The notes below the pieces were generated by a model. That model had not been told where the DNA came from and did no database searches. It was given only the letters and a program-made list of their open reading frames with translations. Positions 30,825-38,981 of a stretch of 64,000 nt of DNA are shown here, one piece after another. Origin of the DNA: Paenibacillaceae bacterium (GTDB taxonomy: Bacteria; Bacillota; Bacilli; Paenibacillales; CANHGK01); assembly GCA_947460235.1 (NCBI GenBank), contig CANHGK010000002.1, positions 62,001 to 126,000 of the forward strand, given 5' to 3'. Position 1 is the stretch's first letter. Each line of letters opens with the position of its first letter. A program made the translations under genes and the position numbers.

Positions 30825-31538
30825 TTGTCTTCAAATATAGTAATTAATGATGATGAGCGCATCGATGATTTAATGACGGATGGTCTAAAAATTATTCAAA
30901 GCGTGGATGTGTTTCGTTTTGGGATTGATGCGGTTTTATTGTCTAAATTTTGCTCCGTACCTAAGCACGGTAAAATACTTGATTTATGTAGTGGCAACGG
31001 AGTGATTCCCTTGCTTTTAAGTCAGCGAACAAAAGCAGAAATAAAGGCGGTTGAAATTCAAGAGCGGCTTGCAGAGATGGCGATTCGCAGTATTCGATTG
31101 AATGGGTTGGACGAGCAGATTGAGATGATCCATCTGGATCTTAAAGAAGCATCCGCATATTTTGGAATCGGCCAATTTGATTTGGTGACGGTGAACCCAC
31201 CGTATTTGCCGATAGATTGGGGACAAATAAGCGAAAATCAACATGTTGCATTTGCGCGTCATGAAGTTGGATGCACGCTAGATGATGTGCTTGTGGCGGC
31301 TTCCAAACTAGTCACGAATGGCGGTAAATTTGCGATGGTGTACCGGGCCACGCGATTGGTCGATGCGATTGAGAAAATGAGAGCCTATCGCTTGGAACCG
31401 AAACGAATACAGTTTGTGCATGGTCGTATCGATTTGGAACCTCAAATGGTTTTAATCGAAGGGATTCGAAACGGAAAACCTGAATTGCGCATTATGCCTC
31501 CATTAATTATTCAGGAAGCCGGTGAACCAAATGCGTGA
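30825..31538 (+). CDS. tRNA1(Val)-type adenine N6-methyltransferase (YabB/TrmN6)
   Basis: 237-residue Rossmann SAM methyltransferase. LDLCSGNGVIPLLL is the SAM motif and NPPYLP (from N124) is the N6-adenine catalytic motif, preceded by the family start DGLKIIQS..FRFGIDAVLLSKF. I place the start at TTG 30825 because GAAAGGG is at 30809-30815; ATG 30804 in the same frame has no clear site and lies within the hairpin tail. The GIY-YIG gene yazA that usually follows is missing. Confidence 0.88.
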   Translation: MSSNIVINDDERIDDLMTDGLKIIQSVDVFRFGIDAVLLSKFCSVPKHGKILDLCSGNGVIPLLLSQRTKAEIKAVEIQERLAEMAIRSIRLNGLDEQIEMIHLDLKEASAYFGIGQFDLVTVNPPYLPIDWGQISENQHVAFARHEVGCTLDDVLVAASKLVTNGGKFAMVYRATRLVDAIEKMRAYRLEPKRIQFVHGRIDLEPQMVLIEGIRNGKPELRIMPPLIIQEAGEPNA

Positions 31539-32445
31539 ACAATGGAGTTTTGTAGAACACGAACCTTCAAAGGTTGGAAAATTATATTTGGTGGCAACGC
31601 CGATTGGAAATTTGGAAGATATGACATTTCGTGCAGTCAATACGTTAAAGTCAGTTGACTGCATTGCGGCGGAAGATACACGACATAGTCGAAAATTGCT
31701 GACGCATTTTGAAATTCATACGCCTGAATTACTTTCTTATCATGAGCATAACAAAGACACGATGGGCCCTAAGTTGATCGAGCGTTTGCTCAATGGCAAA
31801 CAGATAGCACTCGTAACTGATGCAGGAACGCCGGCCATTTCGGATCCGGGGTATGAACTCGTTCAACTTGCAGTAGAAGCGGATATTCCGGTCGTTCCAA
31901 TTCCAGGACCAAGTGCAGTGATTAGTTCGTTAATTATTTCTGGATTATTACCGCAACCGTTTGTGTTTCTGGGGTTTTTACCGCGCGACAAAAAACCTGC
32001 ATTTGAATGGTTGGATCGCTCAAAACATTTTCCGTGTTCCGTTGTGTTCTATGAGGCGCCGCACCGCTTAAAACAGTCATTACAGCGCATACAAGAGCGT
32101 TTAGGCGATCGTTCGGTTGCGGTTGTGCGCGAATTAACGAAAAAGCATGAACATGTGCTTCGTGGGTCAATTTCTGAAGTGTTGGATCATTTGGAAGTGT
32201 CGGCGCCGCGCGGAGAATATTGTATAGTAGTTGGTCCAAGCACAGGCATAGAGCAGGCGACGATTGGTGATGATCAGAATGGACTGGCAACAGGCGAATG
32301 GTGGAGCACGCTTTCTATCGAACAACACCAAGAACATTTTGTTAGTAAGGGGAACCCACCAAAAGAAGCGATGCGCCTTGTAGCCAAAGATCGCGGGTTA
32401 AAAAAACGTGATGTGTATCAGGCGCTTTTGAATGAAAATGAATAA
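31531..32445 (+). CDS. rsmI: 16S rRNA 2'-O-ribose C1402 methyltransferase
   Basis: 304-residue tetrapyrrole-methylase-fold enzyme modifying C1402 in the decoding centre. LYLVATPIGNLEDMTFRA, AAEDTRHSRKLL, ALVTDAGTPAISDPG and PIPGPSAV are RsmI signatures. ATG 31531 follows GGTG at 31521-31524 and overlaps the previous gene by 8 bases; a GTG at 31522 is possible. Confidence 0.95.
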   Translation: MREQWSFVEHEPSKVGKLYLVATPIGNLEDMTFRAVNTLKSVDCIAAEDTRHSRKLLTHFEIHTPELLSYHEHNKDTMGPKLIERLLNGKQIALVTDAGTPAISDPGYELVQLAVEADIPVVPIPGPSAVISSLIISGLLPQPFVFLGFLPRDKKPAFEWLDRSKHFPCSVVFYEAPHRLKQSLQRIQERLGDRSVAVVRELTKKHEHVLRGSISEVLDHLEVSAPRGEYCIVVGPSTGIEQATIGDDQNGLATGEWWSTLSIEQHQEHFVSKGNPPKEAMRLVAKDRGLKKRDVYQALLNENE

Positions 32446-32453
32446 TCCCCAAA

Positions 32454-32489
32454 AAACCCCTTGTTCCGCTTTCGCAGGGCAAGGGGTTT
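32454..32489. terminator. bidirectional terminator between rsmI and abrB
   Basis: AAACCCCTTG (32454-32463) pairs with CAAGGGGTTT (32480-32489). A run of A at 32451-32456 gives a strong T tract for abrB on the minus strand; the plus-strand side ends TTTAATTT. Confidence 0.85.
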
Positions 32490-32508
32490 AATTTACAATG
32501 GTGATAGA

Positions 32509-32781
32509 TTATGAAGGTTGACCGGAACGGGATGAATTGAACGCTTCGATCAATTCTTCAACACATGAGCGGCTAACCATTTTTCCTTTGAAATAAATTA
32601 GTTCGTCTGCATTACCTGTGAAGATACAAGCAGGTTCGTATTTTTTAAGCATAATTTTTTCGCCGTCAACGTAAATTTCCAATGCGTCTTTTTCTCCGAT
32701 ACCGAGTGTGCGGCGCAATTCGATTGGAATTACAACGCGACCTAACTCATCGACTTTACGGACAATACCTGTGGATTTCAT
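32509..32781 (-). CDS. abrB: transition-state regulator AbrB
   Basis: 90-residue DNA-binding repressor of post-exponential genes. The N-terminal swapped-hairpin domain shows MKSTGIVRKVDELGRVVIP and RRTLGI, close to B. subtilis AbrB, and the C-terminal multimerisation region has CIFTGNADELI. The start is fixed by GAAAGGA just upstream (complement 32792-32798); an upstream in-frame TTG is not supported. It lies between rsmI and the next operon as in B. subtilis and is the only minus-strand gene here. Control by Spo0A is covered by the separate promoter entry. Confidence 0.95.
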   Translation of the reverse strand: MKSTGIVRKVDELGRVVIPIELRRTLGIGEKDALEIYVDGEKIMLKKYEPACIFTGNADELIYFKGKMVSRSCVEELIEAFNSSRSGQPS

Positions 32782-32813
32782 TCTCTCACGGTCCTTTCGA
32801 ATTGTATACAAAA

Positions 32814-32873
32814 GTCGTCAATATTCGACAAATGCTATGTTGAAATTGTACCATTCACTCCCAGTTTAGTCAA
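32814..32873 (-). promoter_or_regulatory. abrB promoter with tandem Spo0A boxes
   Basis: On the minus strand, TTGACT (complement of 32868-32873) and TACAAT (complement of 32845-32850) have a 17-base spacer. Downstream of the expected start, a perfect Spo0A box TGTCGAA (complement 32824-32830) is followed 10 bases on by TGACGAC (complement 32814-32820). The same paired arrangement represses abrB in B. subtilis, so Spo0A repression is likely conserved. Confidence 0.85.
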
Positions 32874-32879
32874 CAGTTA

Positions 32880-32965
32880 TTGACTTGTGGTCAGCAAGAA
32901 TGTTATCAAATCAATGGTTTTAAGATGGACATCCATTGGTAATTATAGTTCGACAATTTTCGACA
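32880..32965 (+). promoter_or_regulatory. HD-gene promoter region with two perfect Spo0A boxes
   Basis: TTCGACA occurs at 32949-32955 and again at 32959-32965, both exact inverses of the box TGTCGAA and one helical turn apart. A possible promoter lies upstream: TTGACT (32880-32885), 18-base spacer, TATCAA (32904-32909). Boxes downstream of the start would predict repression, as at abrB. The boxes are firm; the promoter is weaker. Confidence 0.65.
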
Positions 32966-32991
32966 AAATAATTAAAAAGGAGCGTGTGCTC

Positions 32992-34296
32992 GTGTATAGA
33001 TTAGTGAAATTAAAAGAGGAAAAAGTATTTAAAGATCCGATACACGGATATATTCATATCAATGATCAATTAATTTGGGATTTGATTAATACACCAGAGT
33101 TTCAGCGCTTACGTCGAATTCGACAGTTGGGAATGACATACTTTACATTTCATGGCGCGGAGCATAGCAGATTCAATCATTCACTTGGAGTGTATGAGTT
33201 AATGCGACGCGTACTTTCACATTTTCGCCGCAATTATGCACTCGAGCTGCAAGATGACGAGGTCGCATTAGGTCTGTGTGCAGCGCTTTTGCATGATGTA
33301 GGACATGCGCCTTTTTCACATTCGATGGAACATGCACTGCATATGAAACATGAAATATGGTCTCGCAAAATAATAGAGAGTAGCAATGGAATTTCGACAA
33401 TTTTAAACGCCTTTAAGCCTGGTTTTGCGAAAGAAGTTTCTAGTGTCATCGCCAATGAACATCCGAATAAATTAATTGAATCACTTATTTCCAGCCAATT
33501 GGACGTGGATCGCATGGACTATTTATTGCGAGATGCATATTATACCGGCGTGAACTATGGAAACTTTGATTTGGAGCGCGTATTGCGGATTATGCGTCCT
33601 CATCCGAAGTTGGAATCGATCAAAAATGATCCAAATACGCCAAAGGTCGTATTAAAATTTTCGGGTTGGCATGCGGTCGAAGATTTTATTGTTTCTCGGT
33701 ACCAGATGTTTTGGCAAATTTATTTTCACCCGGTGACAAGAAGCGCGGAAGTGCTGCTCGGTAAAATTTTTAAACGAGCACAAGATTTAGCGAGAAGTAA
33801 CTATACATTTTCATTTATGCTTGAACCATTAGATGATTTAATCATGAATAACGTAATTACAGTTGAGCAATATTTAAGAATGGACGAGTCGTTCATGCAA
33901 ACTGTTTTTTATCAGTGGATGGATGAAAAGGATGTTGTGTTAAGCGATTTGTGCAGACGATTAATCAATCGCGATTTGTTCAAATATCAGGTGTTACCTG
34001 CCGACGAAAAAGAAAGTAAACGTATTTGTATTGAAATGGAGCAATTGCTTAGACAAAAAGGCTTCGATCCTGAATATTATATGGAAACGGACTATCCAAA
34101 AGATACCGCTTATCATGTATACGAGGTGAATGGCCCGCTAATAAAAACTCCAATTGCTGCAATTGATAATCAAGACCATTTAATTGAAATTTCGAACCTG
34201 TCGGTTATTGTAAAGTCTTTAGGTGAAAAGAAAAGCGTTGGAGCAACGAATTTATATGTTCCGGAATTAAAAAATAACGAGGTATATGAGAGATGA
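32992..34296 (+). CDS. HD-domain phosphohydrolase (YwfO / dNTPase-like)
   Basis: 434-residue HD-superfamily metal-dependent phosphohydrolase. The metal ligands include H58 and H63 in HSRFNHSLGVYE, then H101-D102 and H105 in LLHDVGHAPFSHS; a later SQLDVDRMDYLLRDA supplies the final Asp. The closest family I recognise is YwfO, related to deoxynucleotide triphosphohydrolases; substrate is not certain. GTG 32992 follows AAGGAG (32977-32982) at 9 bases. It occupies the place of metS between abrB and tatD and overlaps tatD by 4 bases. Two perfect Spo0A boxes lie just upstream. Confidence 0.85.
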   Translation: MYRLVKLKEEKVFKDPIHGYIHINDQLIWDLINTPEFQRLRRIRQLGMTYFTFHGAEHSRFNHSLGVYELMRRVLSHFRRNYALELQDDEVALGLCAALLHDVGHAPFSHSMEHALHMKHEIWSRKIIESSNGISTILNAFKPGFAKEVSSVIANEHPNKLIESLISSQLDVDRMDYLLRDAYYTGVNYGNFDLERVLRIMRPHPKLESIKNDPNTPKVVLKFSGWHAVEDFIVSRYQMFWQIYFHPVTRSAEVLLGKIFKRAQDLARSNYTFSFMLEPLDDLIMNNVITVEQYLRMDESFMQTVFYQWMDEKDVVLSDLCRRLINRDLFKYQVLPADEKESKRICIEMEQLLRQKGFDPEYYMETDYPKDTAYHVYEVNGPLIKTPIAAIDNQDHLIEISNLSVIVKSLGEKKSVGATNLYVPELKNNEVYER

Positions 34297-35087
34297 GTTC
34301 ATTCATTGACACACACACGCATATTAACGATAAAGCATTCGAGGAAGACTTTCATTTGGTACTTAACCGAGCGCGCGAAGCAGGGCTAGAAAAAATCATA
34401 AATGTAGGCTTTAATCGTGAAACGATTCCACAAACGATGGCGCTCGTCGATCGAGAATCGGATATTTACGGCGCTGTCGGTTGGCATCCGCAAGATGCGA
34501 TTGATTATCGTCCAGAAGATGGCGACTGGTTGATTTCATTGGCGAAACACCCTAAAGTAGTAGCGATCGGAGAGATCGGTTTAGACTATTATTGGGATAC
34601 GTCACCAAAAGATGTACAACATCGAGTGTTCAGAGAGCAAATTCAATTAGCCAAAACGGTAAATCTGCCGATTTCAATTCATAATCGCGATGCACATGCT
34701 GATGTTGTGCGCTTGCTTCAGGAAGAAGGCGCCAAAGATGTTGGCGGAGTTATGCACTGTTTCTCCGGCAGTTGGGAAATTGCAAAGATGTGCCTGGACA
34801 TGAATTTTTATATTTCGTTTGGTGGACCTGTCACATTTAAAAATGCGAAACAACCGAAAGAAGTGGCGAGACAAGTTCCGATTGATCGATTACTAATCGA
34901 AACAGACGCACCTTACTTAACTCCACACCCGTATCGAGGCAAACGCAATGAGCCAGCATATGTGAGTCTCGTTGCTCAATCGATCGCAGAAATTTTAGAG
35001 ATTTCAATCGAAGAAGTCGCGCAAATTACGACAGAAAACGCATATCGATTATTCCCTAAATTAAGGAATCATGGTTCACAGCTTTGA
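34293..35087 (+). CDS. TatD-family metal-dependent DNase (YabD)
   Basis: 264-residue TIM barrel hydrolase. Metal ligands appear in DTHTHIN (residues 6-12), EIGLDYYWD, ISIHNRDA, GVMHCFSG and LIETDAPYL. TatD enzymes show 3'-5' exonuclease activity in vitro. Position after abrB-metS and before yabE in B. subtilis matches. It is coupled to the HD gene by ATGA. Confidence 0.92.
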   Translation: MSSFIDTHTHINDKAFEEDFHLVLNRAREAGLEKIINVGFNRETIPQTMALVDRESDIYGAVGWHPQDAIDYRPEDGDWLISLAKHPKVVAIGEIGLDYYWDTSPKDVQHRVFREQIQLAKTVNLPISIHNRDAHADVVRLLQEEGAKDVGGVMHCFSGSWEIAKMCLDMNFYISFGGPVTFKNAKQPKEVARQVPIDRLLIETDAPYLTPHPYRGKRNEPAYVSLVAQSIAEILEISIEEVAQITTENAYRLFPKLRNHGSQL

Positions 35088-35116
35088 CACATAGAATGAA
35101 CGGTAAGGAGGCAGGG

Positions 35117-35149
35117 GTGGACAAAGCGTTTTCTTTTTGGTTAAAATAA
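35117..35149 (+). CDS. possible 10-codon leader peptide
   Basis: GTG at 35117 follows a full TAAGGAGG (35104-35111) at 5 bases and reads 10 codons to TAA at 35147-35149 (peptide MDKAFSFWLK). The strong site is the only support; it may be chance. Confidence 0.2.
   Translation: MDKAFSFWLK
35118..35147 (+). promoter_or_regulatory. candidate promoter for the 3D-domain gene
   Basis: TGGACA (35118-35123) and TAAAAT (35142-35147), 18-base spacer. The remaining leader of about 100 bases has a small CTCG/CGAG hairpin near 35220 and no riboswitch that I recognise. Confidence 0.35.
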
Positions 35150-35253
35150 GAGAAATCTTTGAGTCACCGCAAAGATTAACAAAAATATCCATAGTCACGT
35201 CAATCTGCTCATGCAGTACACTCGACGACGAGGCTTCAAGGAGGACCGATGAA

Positions 35254-36045
35254 ATGGGCTTATTCCGCAAGGAAGCTCCCCATGTCAACCGATCATCCCG
35301 AACACCTTCAGGTATTCGATGGAAGCATGAACCATTGCGTTTGTTAGGGGCTTCAATTGCAGCCTCATGCGTAATTGTTTTCATGTTGATGATGTTATCG
35401 GCTGGGATTGCTTCGGCACAACACGCGAAACAACCTTTAGTTAAGAAACAAACGGTCGTTAAGAAAGCAATCAAGTCTGTAGCTTCCGCCAAAGCACATA
35501 AGTTATCAAAGAAAAGTTCGAAACCGGTAGTCGCGAAAAAGAACATAAAGAAAAATAAACAAACGGTTTCCAAAAAGAAATTAAAACTTGTCAGCAATAA
35601 GAAATTAAAACCTGTTGCCGAAACAAAGTGGCCTAAAGGTGTTCCTGACAAAAAGTTTGTCAAAAAAATTATTCGCGGCGTTACAGTATACGCATATGCC
35701 GTGAGTTCGTCTAAGAATAAGAAAAGACGCATTGATGCATATACAAGTTCAGGTACCAAAGCGACTGAAGGACGAACGATCGCTGTAGACCCTAAACAAA
35801 TTCCGATTGGTTACTGGGTATATGTCGAAGGATTAGGTTATCGTAAAGCCGAAGATGTTGGCGGAGCAATTAAGGGCAAGAAAATTGATGTTTTCGTATC
35901 CAGCATTTCAAAAGCTATGCAGTTCGGTGTAAAGAAAAATCGTAAAATTTATGTTATCGGTCCTAATTTACCGAAAGTTGCAAAAGCAAAAGCTTTGCCG
36001 AAATCATCAACTAAGGCTACTTCCAAAAAATCAAAAGCAATTTGA
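35254..36045 (+). CDS. secreted 3D-domain protein with lysine-rich linker
   Basis: 263 residues. A hydrophobic segment at about 29-50 is a signal or anchor. A Lys/Ser-rich linker (about 55-125) follows, then a 3D double-psi beta-barrel (about 130-225) with the acidic residues D201 in AEDVGGAIKGK and D212 in KIDVFV. This is the catalytic domain of lytic transglycosylase-like proteins such as YabE and YocH. YabE at this locus in B. subtilis also has DUF348 and G5 domains, which are absent here. ATG 35254 is 9 bases after AAGGAGG (35238-35244). Confidence 0.85.
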   Translation: MGLFRKEAPHVNRSSRTPSGIRWKHEPLRLLGASIAASCVIVFMLMMLSAGIASAQHAKQPLVKKQTVVKKAIKSVASAKAHKLSKKSSKPVVAKKNIKKNKQTVSKKKLKLVSNKKLKPVAETKWPKGVPDKKFVKKIIRGVTVYAYAVSSSKNKKRRIDAYTSSGTKATEGRTIAVDPKQIPIGYWVYVEGLGYRKAEDVGGAIKGKKIDVFVSSISKAMQFGVKKNRKIYVIGPNLPKVAKAKALPKSSTKATSKKSKAI

Positions 36046-36117
36046 TGTACGAGCAATAAATTGCGCATACGTTTTCGGTGTTACTAAATTTTTGGCGTTT
36101 GAAAGGAAGTTCCGGCA

Positions 36118-36666
36118 TTGAAAATTAAAGAAGTAATCGTTGTTGAGGGTCGTGACGATAGAAATGCAATTTTACGTGCAGTTGACGCAGATACCATCGA
36201 AACCGGCGGATCTGCGCTACATAAAAGCGTTATTGAACAAATTCGCTTGGCACAAACGCGTAGAGGCGTAATTATTCTGACTGACCCCGACCATGCCGGA
36301 GAACGAATTCGAACAAAAATAAACCAATTGGTTCCAGGCTGTAAGCATGCATTTTTGACTCCTGCTGAAGGTAGGACGAAGAAGGGCATCGGAGTAGAAT
36401 ACGCACAACCAGAAGTGATACGTAAAGCGCTTGCGCGTGTACATGATCCCGCTGCTGATGTATTGCCTGAGGACGTTGTCGATTGGGATGATTTACTTGA
36501 ATCGGGTATGATTGTGCATGAAGAAGCAGCGCAACGTAGAGCGGTGGTTGGAGAAACACTTCGGATTGGTTATGCAAATGGGAAACAGTTTTTTAAGCGT
36601 TGTCAGCTTTTTCATATTACCAAAGAAGAATTTTGGCGTGCAGTTGATTTATTGAACGAAAAATAA
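36118..36666 (+). CDS. rnmV: ribonuclease M5
   Basis: 182-residue TOPRIM nuclease maturing 5S rRNA. The TOPRIM acidic residues are E10 in VVEGRDD and the DPD of ILTDPDHAGERIR. GVEYAQPEVIRKAL is conserved in RNase M5. TTG 36118 follows GAAAGGAAG (36101-36109). Order tatD, 3D gene, rnmV, rsmA as in B. subtilis. Confidence 0.94.
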   Translation: MKIKEVIVVEGRDDRNAILRAVDADTIETGGSALHKSVIEQIRLAQTRRGVIILTDPDHAGERIRTKINQLVPGCKHAFLTPAEGRTKKGIGVEYAQPEVIRKALARVHDPAADVLPEDVVDWDDLLESGMIVHEEAAQRRAVVGETLRIGYANGKQFFKRCQLFHITKEEFWRAVDLLNEK

Positions 36667-36700
36667 CGCGATGTTTGCAGTCTAGAGAGCAGGGAATCAG

Positions 36701-37573
36701 GTGGAACGAATTGCAACCGTACAACGGACAAAAGCGATTTTGAATGCATATGGCCTTCAATTGAAAAAAAGTTTAGGTCAGCATTTTATGTCCGATCCGC
36801 GGATATTGCAAAAGATGCTTGAAGCGGTTCCTTTTCAACCAGGTGATGGCGCCCTGGAAATCGGGCCAGGTATTGGAGCATTAACCCAATATTTATCTGA
36901 TCGTGCGGAACAAGTTGTTGCGGTGGAAATCGATCAGCGATTAATTCCGGTACTTCGAGATCTATTTAAAGATGTTCAGAATGTTTCTGTGATTAACGAA
37001 GATTTTTTGGCCACAGACCTTACACAATTAAAGGAGAATCATTTTTCCTCGGTTGGTCGTATACATGTTGTTGCCAATTTACCATATTACATTACAACTC
37101 CAATTTTAATGAAAATTTTAGAGTCTGATTTCCCGTGGCAAACGATCACGATTATGATTCAGAAAGAAGTAGCGGATCGCTTGGCAGCAACACCTGGCGG
37201 GAAAGAGTATGGGAGTTTGACCGTCAGTGCTCAGTTTTATGCGGAGATCGAACCTGTATGCTATGTTCCTGGGAGTGCATTTGTACCCCCGCCAAATGTA
37301 GAGTCTGCAGTAATCCGCTTAACTAAACGTGAACATCCACCCGTACCCGTTGAAGATCCAAGAAAGTTTTTCTTGCTTGTAAGAACAGCCTTTGCACACC
37401 GTAGAAAGACATTGCTTAATAATATCCAAGTTGCGAAGCAACAACTTGGATTGGGGACGCTAGATCGAGACGCTATTGTACAATGGATCGAATCTTGCGG
37501 GGTAAATCCGAGTGCTAGAGCGGAAACGTTAGCATTTGAACTATTTGCGAAGATGGCTTCAAAGCTTAGTTAA
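36701..37573 (+). CDS. rsmA: 16S rRNA dimethyladenosine transferase (KsgA)
   Basis: 290-residue enzyme dimethylating A1518 and A1519. GQHFMSDPRI, EIGPGIGALT (SAM), NLPYYITTPI (catalytic) and a C-terminal helical domain with RTAFAHRRKTL. GTG 36701; the ribosome site is weak (GCAGGGA at 36689). The sporulation protease gene yabG that usually follows is absent. Confidence 0.95.
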   Translation: MERIATVQRTKAILNAYGLQLKKSLGQHFMSDPRILQKMLEAVPFQPGDGALEIGPGIGALTQYLSDRAEQVVAVEIDQRLIPVLRDLFKDVQNVSVINEDFLATDLTQLKENHFSSVGRIHVVANLPYYITTPILMKILESDFPWQTITIMIQKEVADRLAATPGGKEYGSLTVSAQFYAEIEPVCYVPGSAFVPPPNVESAVIRLTKREHPPVPVEDPRKFFLLVRTAFAHRRKTLLNNIQVAKQQLGLGTLDRDAIVQWIESCGVNPSARAETLAFELFAKMASKLS

Positions 37574-37609
37574 GCTTATTTAATCATCAAAAAATGGAGT
37601 CGCATTTTA

Positions 37610-37639
37610 TTGACACAATTCGGAAACTTCCTATATAAT
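37610..37639 (+). promoter_or_regulatory. veg promoter P1
   Basis: TTGACA (37610-37615), 18-base spacer, TATAAT (37634-37639): full consensus in both boxes. Confidence 0.88.
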
Positions 37640-37648
37640 ATAAAAATT

Positions 37649-37678
37649 TTGACAAAATCGTTACAGTCCGCTTATAAT
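37649..37678 (+). promoter_or_regulatory. veg promoter P2
   Basis: A second TTGACA (37649-37654), 18-base spacer, TATAAT (37673-37678), 39 bases after P1. B. subtilis veg also has two strong vegetative promoters. Confidence 0.88.
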
Positions 37679-37705
37679 AGTGATATTCGGGGGTGGGCGA
37701 TTCAA

Positions 37706-37981
37706 ATGGCAAAGAATTCTTTGGCTGAAATCAAACGTAATATCGAGTCACATGTTGGGGAACGTATACTTCTCCGTGCAAACGGTGGCCGTAGAAAAAC
37801 GATTGAACGTACTGGGGTATTGGAAGAGACGTATCCAGCGGTATTTATTGTCAAGCTCGATCAGGATCAACACGCCTTTAAAAGAGTATCATACAGCTAT
37901 GCCGACATTTTAACTGAAACTGTCGAGCTGACCGTTCAAAAAGACGAAGGCGATGTTCGCATTGCATACATAACGACCTGA
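37706..37981 (+). CDS. veg: Veg protein
   Basis: 91-residue conserved protein ([20 protein letters not shown], then [26 protein letters not shown]) of SH3-like fold. In B. subtilis Veg is very highly expressed and promotes biofilm matrix genes by countering SinR. Start ATG 37706 follows GGGGGTGGG (37689-37697); a longer in-frame reading begins at the P1 promoter and is not real. sspF, which lies next in B. subtilis, is missing. Confidence 0.93.
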   Translation: MAKNSLAEIKRNIESHVGERILLRANGGRRKTIERTGVLEETYPAVFIVKLDQDQHAFKRVSYSYADILTETVELTVQKDEGDVRIAYITT

Positions 37982-37996
37982 TTTAAAAATAAGAGT

Positions 37997-38030
37997 AAAG
38001 ACAAAAACGGAAACTCGTTTTTGTCTTTTT
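37997..38030 (+). terminator. terminator after veg
   Basis: A perfect 13-base stem: AAAGACAAAAACG (37997-38009) with CGTTTTTGTCTTT (38016-38028), then TT. Confidence 0.85.
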
Positions 38031-38053
38031 GTTTGTATATGGAGAGATCAAAG

Positions 38054-38911
38054 ATGCGTATTGATGAACGTGCACCTGCTAAGATTAATTTGGCGTTGGA
38101 TGTAAAGTATAAGCGTCCCGACGGCTATCATGAAGTTGAAATGATCATGACCATGGTAGATTTGGCGGACAGGCTTCGATTCGAGCCATTACCAGACGGG
38201 GAAATTCGTATCGTTTGCCAATCGATGCATATTCCGTTGGATGAAAAAAACTTAGCTTTTCAAGCGGCGAAGCTTTTGAACCAAACACTTGGAATGAATC
38301 GCGGCGTGCAGATTGAACTGGAGAAAGTGATTCCTGTATCTGCGGGCTTGGCTGGCGGCAGCTCTGATGCTGCTGCTACATTGCGTGGTTTAAATCGGTT
38401 ATGGAATTTGAATTTGTCATTAGAGACACTAGAAGTACTCGGGGGAAAGATTGGTTCAGATGTTCCATTTTGTATTCGTGGCGGAACAGCATTGGCAACG
38501 GGAAGGGGCGAGATTCTTCAAAAATTACCTCCAGCTCCGGCCTGTTGGGTTGTTATTGCAAAACCGCCGATCGGGGTTTCAACAGCGGATGTATACGGAA
38601 GGTTTCGTGCGGATGAAATCCGTGACCACCCGGATGTTCGTGGAATGATTCAAGCTATTGAAATGAAAAGTTTTGAAGGTGTTGTTGAACGACTGGGTAA
38701 TGTGCTCGAGGATGTTACATTAAAGTTGTACCCGGAAGTATCACAAATTAAAGATCGTATGAATAAACTTGGACTTGATGGGGTATTAATGTCTGGAAGT
38801 GGTCCAACGGTATTTGGTATTACGGACATTCGTTCAAAGGCAGAGCGTGCATATAACGGACTTCGCGGATTTTGTAAGGATGTATATGTTGTACGCTTGC
38901 TCACAACCTAA
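38054..38911 (+). CDS. ispE: 4-diphosphocytidyl-2-C-methyl-D-erythritol kinase
   Basis: 285-residue GHMP kinase of the MEP isoprenoid pathway. [22 protein letters not shown] at the N terminus, [21 protein letters not shown] (ATP loop) and SGSGPTVFG near the C terminus. ATG 38054 follows GGAGAG (38041-38046); an in-frame ATG at 38021 lies in the terminator. Confidence 0.95.
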   Translation: MRIDERAPAKINLALDVKYKRPDGYHEVEMIMTMVDLADRLRFEPLPDGEIRIVCQSMHIPLDEKNLAFQAAKLLNQTLGMNRGVQIELEKVIPVSAGLAGGSSDAAATLRGLNRLWNLNLSLETLEVLGGKIGSDVPFCIRGGTALATGRGEILQKLPPAPACWVVIAKPPIGVSTADVYGRFRADEIRDHPDVRGMIQAIEMKSFEGVVERLGNVLEDVTLKLYPEVSQIKDRMNKLGLDGVLMSGSGPTVFGITDIRSKAERAYNGLRGFCKDVYVVRLLTT

Positions 38912-38917
38912 AAAACG

Positions 38918-38954
38918 TATAATATTAAAGATATATTAAAAAATATTCGGTTTT
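38918..38954 (+). promoter_or_regulatory. possible purR promoter and half PurBox
   Basis: TATAAT at 38918-38923 without a good -35. The stretch 38942-38954 (with ATTCGG) fits the inverted PurBox AWWGTTCGGWWWT at 12 of 13 positions. The partner box that PurR normally needs is not visible, so autoregulation is only a suggestion. Confidence 0.3.
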
Positions 38955-38981
38955 TCGGTTGATACGGGAGTGAACGAGCAG

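Noticed and set aside
35150-35253. Second riboswitch ahead of the 3D-domain gene
   Set aside because: Some GC-rich hairpins, but none of the conserved c-di-AMP blocks or another class I know.
35076-35759. Long minus-strand open frame (227 codons) opposite the 3D-domain gene
   Set aside because: It is the complement of Lys-rich AAA/AAG coding, giving Phe/Leu runs; no ribosome site, no recognisable domain, and the plus-strand gene is a clear 3D protein.
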